A program made the translations under genes and the position numbers. From Emiliania huxleyi CCMP1516 (lineage: Eukaryota > Haptophyta > Isochrysidales > Noelaerhabdaceae), in NCBI RefSeq assembly GCF_000372725.1, contig NW_005200011.1:806023-870022 (forward strand): a stretch of 64,000 nucleotides of DNA. Reading direction: 5' to 3'. This document shows, in pieces, positions 23,901-36,239 of this stretch. Every line of letters begins with the position of its first letter. Positions within the stretch are counted from its first letter, which is position 1. The notes beneath the pieces are model-generated. The model had not been told where the DNA came from, did not search any database, and saw only the letters and a program-made list of their open reading frames with translations.

Positions 23901-24415
23901 GCTTGCGCACGGCGTGCTCTACACGAGCCTCCCGGCCGCACGAGCGTGCGGGCGGCTCGAATCCACCCTTCCCCCGCCCTAGCCACTGTTGGCTGGGCGG
24001 TGGGCGCCGTCCGCCTTGCGGCGGCGGCGACACTTGCAACACGAGCACACCTCGCTTCGGTGTGCTCGATCCTTCACAACGGGCCGCCCGCAAGGACGCG
24101 TGTGCGGCCCTCTCTACTCGACCTGTGCCACGGCACGGGTCGTTCTAGTCATGCAGCCGCCCCGGCGATCGTGCTCGGGGCGTATCTCAGCACTCACCGC
24201 GCGAGACGCGTGGCGTGCCACAAACCAGTAAGCAGCAGCCTCCGCTGCTGCGACTCGAATGCTTCAAACGCGCACCTGTGCTTGCGCACGGCGTGCTCTA
24301 CAGAGCCTCCCTACCGCACGAGCGTGCGGGCGGCTCGAATCCACCTTCCCCCCGCCCTAGCCACTGTTGGCTGGGCGGCGGGCGCCGTCCGCCTTGCGGC
24401 GGCGGCGACACTTGA
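17951..24415. repeat. hairpin-rich satellite, about 17 tandem units of 379 bp
   Basis: The landmark ACTTGCAACACG recurs near 17963, 18341, 18721, 19101 and so on to about 24031, at 378-380 bp steps; the array breaks off in an 18th unit at CGACACTTG. Units are roughly 95-99% alike. Each holds several inverted repeats; in the unit near 19100 these are CGAGCACAC/GTGTGCTCG (19111-19137), GGGCCGC/GCGGCCC (19150-19179), a CGACCTGTGCC stem (19188-19211), CAGCAG/CTGCTG (19302-19319) and CCGCACG/CGTGCGG (19384-19399). The string GGCTCGANTCC (19402-19412 in this unit) resembles a Pol III B box. The period is not a multiple of three, units differ by indels, and open frames occur equally on both strands, so protein coding is unlikely. 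One unit (about 21550-21600) has a duplicated GTGGCG and a 10-bp loss; another (near 23088) has an inserted CCTCT. Confidence 0.95.
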
Positions 24416-24640
24416 AGCGGTCGCGGCGCGTATGCGTCGTACTGTTAGGGCGGCCGGGCCCGAAGACGGCCCGGCCAGGCTCTGCATAAGGCCATCTTCG
24501 CCACAACGCGTGGCATTGGTCCAACTACGGCAACCCACAGCGAGGGGGGCCGCTTAGGCGACCTTGCTCGCATCAGCTGCATATGCTTCAGTGGTGCAAG
24601 GAGGAGTGGAGAGGGACCTTTGACGGTGTATGGCCCATGC
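24416..24640. other. unique segment between satellite and outer repeat
   Basis: 225 bp without repeats of the array. It contains a strong GC hairpin, GGCCGGGC and GCCCGGCC around CCGAAGAC (about 24452-24475). No gene seen. Confidence 0.5.
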
Positions 24641-24930
24641 GGGTCGGCGTGTGCGAGCGCAGCCGGATTGCGATGGCATTCACGAGCAGCAGCTGAGCGT
24701 TCAGCGTCGCGCGCGAAGACGCGAGGTGTTGCCCCTGCTGTGTGGTGCCCGCCGATGGTCGGCGCTAGCTTTCTTCTTGCTCCGCCCGCACACTTCTTTG
24801 GTAAACTTTTAAACCGGACCCTTTTCTCTTACCCCCATTCCTCTTCTCCCTTTTTTTTGTATCTTAAGGTACGTCCTTAGTTCTCCGGGATTGTGTTTGG
24901 TGGAATGCTTTCCAGTAGTGTATTCTTTCG
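24641..24930. repeat. outer direct repeat, right copy (A')
   Basis: Second copy of 14838-15096. It ends about 170 bp before the start of the S1/P1 nuclease gene, so it sits in that gene's promoter region, whereas the left copy sits in the promoter of the O-fucosyltransferase-like gene. Confidence 0.85.
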
Positions 24931-25100
24931 GAACATACCCGAACGTGAACTGCTCCTTCTCCCCCTAGCCGTAGCGCGAGTGCCGAACCAGACTGGCCTG
25001 GCAGAGTCTTTGTACGAGTATCCTCCGTCGGCCTCCTGTCCGCCCCGGACGGGAAATTGAAGCGACGACCCGCCGATCGATCATCCAGCCATTCGGGGCG

Positions 25101-26734
25101 ATGCTTCGCGTCTCGGCCCTATTTGCGGCGCTGGCCACGTGCTATGGGTGGCACACCATCGCTCACACCCTCATCTCCCAAGTCGCCCAGCTCTCGCTGA
25201 CCGAGTCGGAAAAGAAGACGCTGAGCATGCTGCTCGATGACTGGCAGCCCTTCTTCCCCAACACCTCCGACCTGACGACGGCTGCGGTGTGGCTTGACAC
25301 AGCAAAGTGTGACCGCGACGAGCAGGACTGCAAGTTTGCAAGCGGGGACCACCGCCTCTACGCCGGTGCAGTGGCCGACCGCAAGTTCAGCTCGTGGCAC
25401 TATGCTGATGTGTGGGAAAGTAGAAAGCCGTAATCAGCGCAACGTGCCGTCTGCTCATCTGCCCCCGCCGCCACCAGCACGCATAAATGCGCCCGCTTAT
25501 GCCTACCCGCAGGTTCCGATCAACCCCGATGGCGTGGAGCTGTCCGAGGAGGAGCAAGACATCTACGCGGAGGACCACATTGTGTGGGCCCTCGGCGAGA
25601 CGCTGTACTCTCTCGGCACGAGCACCAACCTTTGGTCGCTCAACCTCAACCTTCGCTATATGCTTCACCTTATGGGCGACATCCACCAGCCGCTCCACGC
25701 GGCCGGCATGTACGCCAAGCCTGGAAACCCGTGGGCGGGGCCTGATGGACAGCTGCGCGGCGACGCCGGCGGCGGGTTCACCTTCTTTGACGCCAAGGCC
25801 AGCAACCTGGAGTGGGAAGCGGCCGGCAACTTGCACGATTTCTGGGACGCCGCCGGAGGCGCTCCCCGGCGAGTGCAGCTGTGCTACCGCCCGCACCACA
25901 CCACGCGCACGCCACGTGCATATCTGTAGGCCTGTACTACAATGACAGCTGGCCGCTCGTGCCAGAGCTCCGCGCATTCATCGACTCAGAGGCGGTGACC
26001 CTGACAGACAAGTTCCCCAAAGATTTCTTCCCCGAATACGAGACGATCGAAGAGGAGTTCAGGAATTGCTGGGCTTCGCTGTGTGAAGTGTCCACCCGCA
26101 CGTTCCCCCCTCGGGGACTCTGCCCCGAGGGGCAGTACGTCCGCAAGCCGACCCAGGAGTGCAAGGACGTCTTCGCTCACATTCTGGTCGAGTCGTCCGA
26201 GTACGCAAAGATTTACGCGTACAACGACGACCTGGTGTTCAACGGGCCACTCACACCAAAGTACCGCGCCGACGCGAAGGATGTCTGCCAGAAGCGCATC
26301 ACCCTCGCCGGCTATCGCCTTGCTGACGTGCGCCTTCTCCCTCTCGCTCTCCCGGACCCCAGTCGCCGAGTCTTTTGGGTGGGTTGTAGGCGCTCAAGAA
26401 GGTGGCGGGTCTTCTCAAGGAGTTCGAGCTCAAGGACGATGAGGCCTGCAACTACGAGGCAAAGGCGGAGGTCGACCACCCCAAGGCCATGTTTGGTTTC
26501 TTCAAAAACGTGTTCTCGGGCGACATCGGTGGAGCGGCGACGACGGCCCGCGCGATGGTGATGCCAAGCCGTGTCGTTGCCGAGCCCACGGCAGTCGCAG
26601 CACCCAAGGTTGGAGATGCCCTCTTGGTCGCAGGAGGCATGATTGGAGCCACGGTTTCTCTCCTCACCTACCTGCTAGGTCGATCCCACGGCAAAAAGGC
26701 CGGAGAGGCGGTGGAGAACGGAGCCTTGGTGTAG
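25101..26734 (+). CDS. S1/P1-type zinc-dependent nuclease/3'-nucleotidase with C-terminal anchor
   Basis: Four exons: 25101-25409, 25513-25858, 25930-26327 and 26390-26734, total 465 residues. Introns are 103, 71 and 62 nt; the second starts with GC (GCGCTC), and only this choice gives the family sequence DAAGGLYYNDSW. A short signal peptide (LRVSALFAALATCYG) precedes WHTIAH, which supplies the Trp1/His6 zinc ligands of the mature enzyme. Further ligands are in SSWHYADV, HLMGDIHQPLH (His, Asp, His spaced as in P1) and NLHDFWD (His, Asp). Near the C terminus is a hydrophobic segment (ALLVAGGMIGATVSLLTYLL) followed by basic residues, as in membrane-bound trypanosomatid class I nucleases. It would degrade single-stranded nucleic acid and release 3' phosphate outside the cell or in a lumen, a plausible phosphate-scavenging role. 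Confidence 0.92.
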
Positions 26735-27096
26735 GCACGTACGTGCCGCTGAGACCATCCGTGTAGAACCGGCACAAGTCACGCGCCCGCCATGTCCACG
26801 CCCCGTCTTGAGACGCGTCGAGAGAGCGTCCACCGTCCACTTTTCGATAACCGAATTTCGAACGAACTTGTTGAATGTTAAAGTCCGCTGGGCGCACATA
26901 CGCCTTACGCGCATTGTATTCAACGTGGGCGCGGGTCTCGCTGGTCTAATAAAATAGTCAGAAAACGATGGAACTCCGAGGAAGCACATGCTCGGCGTGT
27001 AGTAAACGGGCTCTCAGACACGCCCGCCAGCTGTGGTGTGTGCCACCACGCGACAGCCTCGACGCCTCCGACGGTGAGCTCGCCGCCCGGGGAGTC
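26735..27096. other. intergenic between convergent genes
   Basis: 362 bp between the stop codons of the nuclease (plus) and isocitrate dehydrogenase (minus) genes. AATAAAATAG near 26947 may serve as a polyadenylation signal for the plus-strand gene. No gene seen. Confidence 0.45.
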
Positions 27097-30443
<3,347 letters not shown>

Positions 30444-30525
30444 TATCGCTAAAACCACGCGCACACTCTTGCTTGATGACCCGAGGTGCCCTCCGGTGCC
30501 AAAAGAATGTGTGTTCCTTATATGA

Positions 30526-31110
30526 CAGGAGAAAAGACGAGCACTTGTATGTTGTTTATAGTACAGGAGAAAAGACGAGCACTTGTTGTGTGTTGTGTGT
30601 TGTGGTGGTGTGCGGTGTGCGGGGGGGTGTGTGTGTTGTGCGTTGTGTGTTGCGTGTTGTGCGGCGGGCGGTGGGCGAAATGCGGGTGGGGGTGGGGTGG
30701 GTGGGGGGTCGGGGGGGGGCACTCACCCGGGGTTGCAGGGAGGGGGGGGGGGGGGGGCGTCGCGCAGTCTGAAGCGTCTGAAGGAGGGGGAATGTGTGAT
30801 GTATGGTCGTCTACGGAGGGAGGAGCGGCGGAGCGGGCGGCGGGGGACGATCGATTGGCGACGCCCTGGTCGTGTGCGGCGGTGCTTTACGGACTAGGCC
30901 CTCAATACGAACAAACGTGAGCTCCTCAGGCAGGAGCGGCAAAACGTGATCGATCGAAGAGAATGGTGGAATGCAGCCAGCACCACTTTTTTTCTTTTTG
31001 TTGCCTGTTCTTTGTATCAGAGGAGAAAAGACGAGCACTTGTTGTGTGTTGTGTTGGCTGTTCTTAGTCCGACAAGGGGAAAGACGAGCACCTGTTGTGC
31101 GTTGTGCGGT
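30526..31110 (+). repeat. four direct copies of an AGACGAGCACYTGT motif upstream of the dehydrogenase gene
   Basis: AGGAGAAAAGACGAGCACTTG occurs near 30527, 30567 and 31021 and a variant GGGGAAAGACGAGCACCTGTTG near 31077. The copies are followed by GT-rich runs (TTGTGTGTTGTG). They start about 85 bp upstream of the dehydrogenase start codon. They could be a small minisatellite relic or clustered protein-binding sites; nothing in the sequence decides between these. Confidence 0.55.
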
Positions 31111-32029
31111 GTGCGGGGGGGGATGGCACACCATTTGTCGTAATCGGCACACCGATGTAACCGCACACCGATGTAATCGGCACACCAATCGCTCGAGGTT
31201 GCACGTCACGCTAGGTCGCAGCGCTTTCGCCGTCGCGTGCGGGCGCGGCGGAGCGGGCGGTGGGGGCGCTCGGACGGAGCGGGCTCGGCCCCGCAGGTCC
31301 CGCCACCTCGCCCGGCCGCGGAAGAGGCAGGCGCGACGCTGAGGAGGGATTTCGCGTGTGGCATTGTAGGCGTTTGAGGGAGGCGGCCGGCAAGCGCCAG
31401 GCGACGCGCCGGCTGCACACCCCGGCCCGGAGCGTCCCGATTGCAGCCTGATGCGTTGCCATCCTAGGCGTCGCGAGGTCGAGCACGCCAGAGCTGTGAT
31501 GACCAACCCGTTGACGTGGGTGGGGCGTGGGGCATCCCTCCTGGCGAGCGGCCGGGCGGCGCAGCGCGCAAGCCGCGGAGTCGACAGGACGTCACAACGC
31601 GACGGCCGCGAAGGCAGGGGGGCGGCGACGAGGGAGGCGTGGCCCGTGCCCGTGCTGAGCACGGTGGCGGCGCCGGCCGGGGCCGACGTCGAGCAGCTGT
31701 ACCGTCCGGCGTTGCCGCCCTCGAGGGCGTCGCTGCGCGAGGCGGGGCGCCGGCGCGCGGAGCTCAAGCAGGCGGAGGCCGAGGCACCGGCCGCGATGAA
31801 ACGCAGGCGGGAGGAGGAGTGCGTCGAGCGGGAGGCGGAGCTTCTTGCGCCGCTGGCGGCGGCGGACGCGCCGAGGGGCAAGCGGCGGTGTTGCCAAAGT
31901 GGCGGCGTCGCCGTACTTGTCGGGCAGAGGACCGGACCGTGCTCTGGTTTGATCGACAACGCTGGCGATGGACCAGATGCTGTCGCTGCTTTTTGATTCC
32001 CTCGTTTCAGAGAAGAGCATACCATGGAT
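31111..32029. other. intergenic, GC-rich; long overlapping frames but no recognisable gene
   Basis: A minus-strand frame of 404 codons (30811-32025) and plus-strand frames at 31451-31996 and 31516-32058 overlap one another. All are biased to Arg, Ala, Gly and Pro as expected of random frames in GC-rich DNA. A charged stretch in the plus frame (ELKQAEAEAPAAMKRRREEE near 31760-31820) could be a coiled coil, but I cannot support a gene. Confidence 0.4.
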
Positions 32030-32309
32030 GGGGCGCCTGTTTACGGTATGGAGGGTGAGTCACGCCGAACGGGAGGAGTCCGGAAGACGAATCGTCCACG
32101 ACGATACGCCACTAGCAATCCCGTCGTCAGCTGTAACGGTGCACCCGAAGGGGACCCCAATGCCAACACCATCTGTGGAGGTACAAGTGTCCGAAACGAG
32201 AGTGGACCTGAGCAACGACATGACTTGGCGGCAAATGATCGGAGTGGGTGTCAGAAGAGTCGTCCTTGCGCGAGGAGAGCTTGGATAAACTCGAGGGGCC
32301 AACCAAAGT

Positions 32310-33204
32310 CTGAGGGAGGGTGTAGAGGATGTAGAGTGTAGAGCGCTGTAGAGCTGTAGAGATGTAGAGCGCTCTGGAGCGCTGTAGAACTGTAGAGCTC
32401 TACATCCGCCGCGGGACGAAGCGCCTCCGTTGTAGAGCGATATAGAGCGCGATTTTGCTGTAGAGTTTGTTGTAGAGGCTCTACACGGCCAAACCGCCGG
32501 GAAGGCAGTGACTCAAAGAGGTCGAGCCGCGCTAATGGGGTGTCTCCGAGCTTACTGGAGCTCTGATGGACAGCCCTGACTATCCCTGACACACAGGAGA
32601 GTCACTCCGACGGCACACAACACCCTATAACTGCGTCATGACCAGCCTGCCATGTGCCGCCGGTGCCGCATTCGTCGCAGTGCTTCTTTAGCAAGGCGGT
32701 GGACTGTCGGCTGCGAGGACAGTCGCATTTGCGCGAGGCGAGGCGAGCATTCAGGCGCGTTGCATGCACCATGACTCGCGCCAGCGCGTGCGGGAGCTCC
32801 TGGCTGAGCGTTGAGTCCAGGCGAGTTGCGCTGGCCACTATCGCTACGTCGAGCCGAGCTGACGCGCCGAGGCGCCGGCCAGTCGCAGCCGTGAGGCATG
32901 CCACAGCAGCAGAGGCACCTGCCACCCATTGGGCGGGCAGACACCAGACAGAAGGCCAGGGCCGCACTGGCAAGTGAACGCGCCTCATATCGTGAGGGCG
33001 ACCGTGCCTCGTTCGCCCCCGCTTATGATGTAGAGTTTGTTGTAGAGATTTCACGTTGTAGAGCGCCTCTACATCGCTCTACATCTGCATCGCTCTGTCC
33101 CGCGCCGGATGTAGAGCTCTACAGCTCTACAGCGCTCCAGAGCGCTCTACATCTCTACAGCTCTACAGCGCTCTACACTCTATATCCTCTACACCCTCCC
33201 TCAG
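32310..33204. mobile_element. 895-bp inverted-repeat element (TAGAGC-rich ends) with 8-bp target duplication
   Basis: The left end CTGAGGGAGGGTGTAGAGGA (from 32310) and the right end (to 33204) are reverse complements over about 110 bp with only a few differences, then more loosely to about 180 bp. The ends are built of short GTAGAGC and TAGAGCGC units. The flanks are ACCAAAGT (32302-32309) and GCCAAAGT (33205-33212), an 8-bp duplication with one mismatch. The interior of roughly 550 bp has no convincing coding sequence. The size, long inverted ends and 8-bp duplication suit a non-autonomous hAT-like element. Confidence 0.8.
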
Positions 33205-33490
33205 GCCAAAGTACGCTGCGAGGAGAGCGGAGTTACGCCGAGAGGCGTGAGAAGCAGCGAGAGCAAGGGATCGGCAGGCGGCGGCGGCGTCGCAGAACGA
33301 GGCAGAAAAGAGCGACGCGACAGAGGATGAAGCGACAGGAGAGAGAACGACGAGAGTGGGACGACCGCGAGGTGGCATGAAGCTTGAAGGTTGCGCAGCG
33401 AGAATCGGTGAGGGACTGTGAAGAGAGATAGGAAGAGGCAGACGACCAAGGGTTAGGGTGGGCGACGGCTAGCACACACTCCTATCCTTA

Positions 33491-35793
33491 AAGCCCCACT
33501 CGCCGCCCTTTCTCAGAGCTGTGTTTGCGCTCGCTGTGCGCTCTCCCGTTGCTTCATGTTGCTGGCTACTCTGGAGTCCTCCTGGCTGCTCTCCGCCCAC
33601 CAGCCGGCCACAGGCCGTCAGTCTCACCGGCCGGCGTCGAGAGAACGGCCAGACTCGACCGACCGGGTGTCGCGCCGCTGCCTGCTTCTCGCGCCGCTGT
33701 AGCAGCGCCAGCGGCTCGGCCGCGCATCCTTCACACACGCCGCCACGACCAAGCTGAGCGGGCCCAGTGTCGAGGTCTGGTGCGAGCTGCATGTGAGGGG
33801 CGGCTTTGGCCACAGCAGGTCCACCAGACGGACCTCAAAGCTTGCCGTCGGCGTGCTGTCGTGGCGAGAGCCGAGACCGCTGCAGAGGAGCCGAGTGCAG
33901 TGACGATCCAGAGGCTACCAGGGCCACCAAGTGGTAGCCCTTGTCAATTATGAGCAGGGCTGTGCTTTGATGGGGTTGTGCTTGAGCGTGTGTGAAGTGG
34001 GAGTGCGTGCCGGCGGTGTCTGTGGGTGAAACGGGCGTGTGTGAGGCCGTAAGAGCCGTGGTATGAGCCAGAGTGAGCTTCATCACCCAAGATAAGTGCG
34101 GTCTGGGACATATTAGGCTTGGTACTGATGGGCCTGGGCCAGGAGGGCGACAGAGAAGGCGAGGTGGTGAGCTGGGAAGCCGCTTCGGCACCTGGACGTG
34201 TCGCGATGAAGTGCCAAGAAGCGCCGTTTGCGGCTAGTGCTCAAAAGATTGGGAGAGAAGGCCTACATATTATGACTGAATCCTTGCGCCTGGTGCATGA
34301 GGGCTGCGGGTCGGGACATTTCACGGTCGGTGGCGCCGATAATGACCTCCGTAAAGCCCTCGGAAGAATGACCCGTAGGCGCGTTATCGNNNNNNNNNNN
34401 NNNNNNNNNNNNNNNNNNNNNNNNNNNNNNNNNNNNNNNNNNNNNNNNNNNNNNNNNNNNNNNNNNNNNNNNNNNNNNNNNNNNNNNNNGCGCCCTAGAG
34501 GAGAGGTGCCTAGTCCTCGAGGGAGCTTGTGCGAGCACGGCCCGCCGAATCAGTTGTGGCGTGCTCTGAGGGGAGTTCACATTCGAGACGCCGCCGCAAC
34601 AAAGACGCGGGTAATGGTGCAATCTCACAGGCCGGTGCGCCTAGACATGAGGCTTGAGCGTTTAGAGCACAGGCAGCTCGACGTGGAAGCTTCGTGCAGC
34701 AAAGACCTTTTCGTGGCACTTGCATCGCGACACGGTCACACGCGGACTCTCCAGCGTCTCAGCTCACCATCTCGCCTTCTCTGTCGCCCTCCTGGCCCAG
34801 GCCCATCAGTAGCAGGCCCGAGCTGTCCCGAACCGCACTTACCTTGGGTCTGCAAGCTCACACCGGCTCGTGATGCCACGGAGAGGGCTCGAGATTGTCT
34901 CCGGTGGACCCCATCCGAGGCGATTGCGAGGGCTTTCCGGAGGCCAACACCGGCGCCACCGACCGTGAAATGTCCCGACCCGCAGCCCTCATGCACCAGG
35001 CTCAAGGATTCAGTCATAATATGTAGGCCTTGTCTCCCGAAGTTTTGAGCAATAGCCGCAAATAGTACTTTTCGGCAGTTCATCGCGACACGTCCAGGTG
35101 CCGATGAAGCGGCTTCCCAGCTCACCACCTCGCCTTCTCTGTCGCCCTCCTGGCCCAGGCTCATCAGTACCAAGTCTGAGCTGTCCCAAACCGTCCTTAT
35201 TTTGGGTGATGAAGCCCACTCTGGCTCATACCACGGCTCTTACGGCCTCACTCACGCCCGTTTCACCCACAGACACCGCCGGCACGCACTCCCACTTCAC
35301 ACATGCTCAAACACAACCCCACCAAAGCACAGCCCTGATCAGAATGGGCAAGGGCTACCACTTGGTGGCCCTGGTAGCCTCTGGATCGTCACTGCACTCG
35401 GCTCCTCTGCAGCGGTCTCGGCTCTCGCCACGACAGCACGCCGACGGCAAGCTTTGAGATCCGTCTGGTGGACCTGCTGTGGCCACAGCCGCCCCTCACA
35501 TGCAGCTCGCACCAGACCTCGACACTGGGCCCGCTCAGCTTGGTCGTGGCGGCGTGTGTGAAGGATGCGCGGCCGAGCCGCTGGCGCTGCTACAGCGGCG
35601 CGAGAAGCAGGCAGCGGCGCGACACCCGGTCGGTCGAGTCTGGCCGTTCTCTCGACGCCGGCCGGCCAGGGTGGCGGCCTGTGGCCGGCTGGTGGGCGGA
35701 GAGCAGCCCCAACCGGCGTGGGGGTGCTCAGGAGGCAGCGGCGGCCAAGTGTGCACACTTGCTCAAAGGCGAAAGGGGGCGTGGAGTGGGCCT
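33491..35793. mobile_element. 2.3-kb foldback element with about 0.85-kb inverted arms and TTA duplication
   Basis: The left arm (33491 to about 34360) and the right arm (about 34925 to 35793) are reverse complements with scattered differences. As a readable sign, the two arms would encode near-identical peptides on opposite strands (for example GYHLVALVASGSSLHSAPLQ at about 33,925 minus and 35,352 plus). The element interrupts CCTTAAAATCCC of the dispersed repeat, leaving TTA on both sides (33488-33490 and 35794-35796). The ends read AAGCCCCACTC and, reversed, AGGCCCACTC. A third, diverged copy of one arm segment lies at about 34760-34860. The central region includes a 100-N gap. No transposase is visible. 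A 3-bp TTA duplication is typical of PIF/Harbinger elements. Confidence 0.8.
34390..34489. other. assembly gap (100 N)
   Basis: A 100-N block near the centre of the foldback element, just where inverted arms would defeat assembly. The real size is unknown. Confidence 0.95.
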
Positions 35794-35984
35794 TTAAAAT
35801 CCCTGGCGTGGCGGCGTGCCGTCCTTCCATCCCGCCCGGTGGGTTGTCTGTTTTCTTCCTTTCTTTTAGTGCCAGTGCGCGCCAGTCCCGTGCCCAGTGT
35901 TGTGCGAGGGAGTTTTGTTGTAAAATTCTTTTCTGTGTTTGTTCGTATCAAGAATACTCACATCTCACTCACTCACACGACACT

Positions 35985-36230
35985 AGACTGCGAAGAGAGA
36001 TAGGAAGAGGTAGACGCCCGAGGGTGGGTGACGGCTAGCACCACACTCCTCTCCTCAAAATCGGATCGCTCCTCACTCATCGCAAACCCCGTCAGCAGTC
36101 CTCCTCCGGGAATGTACGTAAGAGCTACACACACTGAAAATCCCTGCGTGTGTGGTTGGTTGGTGGCGGCGTGCCGTCCTACCATCCCTCCCTTAAAGTC
36201 GTTGTTTGTTTTCTTTTTTCTCTTCTTTCA
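35985..36230 (+). repeat. dispersed repeat family, partial copy 3
   Basis: AGAGATAGGAAGAGGTAGACG and GGTGACGGCTAGCACCACAC (36027-36046) match copy 1, and after an unrelated 70-bp stretch GCGTGCCGTCCTACCATCCC leads to a TTTGTTTTCTTTTTT tail. The tail ends about 10 bp before the start codon of the next gene, so the repeat may supply its 5' untranslated region. Confidence 0.65.
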
Positions 36231-36239
36231 TAAACCCCG

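Larger units (their letters stand above)
32030..35880 (+). repeat. dispersed repeat copy 2, split by two inserted elements
   Basis: Parts of this copy are at 32030-32309, 33205-33490 and 35794-35880. The left part has CGCCTGTTTACGGTATGGAG and GGTGAGTCACGC as in copy 1. The middle part matches 1003-1240 closely, including GCAGGCGGCGGCGGCGTCGC and GGCGACGGCTAGCAC. The right part resumes at TTAAAATCCCTGGCG. The two interruptions are the elements annotated at 32310-33204 and 33491-35793. Confidence 0.75.

Noticed and set aside
17951..24415. Many open frames of 215-353 codons on both strands in the satellite
   Set aside because: The 379-bp period shifts the frame each unit, frames occur equally on both strands, and unit differences include frame-breaking indels. 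They are products of high GC content and lack of stops.
17951..24415. CRISPR-like array (regular repeats)
   Set aside because: The whole 379-bp unit repeats without unique spacers, and the DNA is eukaryotic nuclear sequence.
30811..32025. A 404-codon minus-strand frame in the mobile-DNA region
   Set aside because: Composition is Ala, Arg, Ser and Pro only, it crosses several repeats and overlaps equally long plus-strand frames.
33491..35793. Opposite-strand frames in the foldback arms as a pair of genes
   Set aside because: The peptides agree only because the arms are inverted copies; they match no family and are low in complexity.
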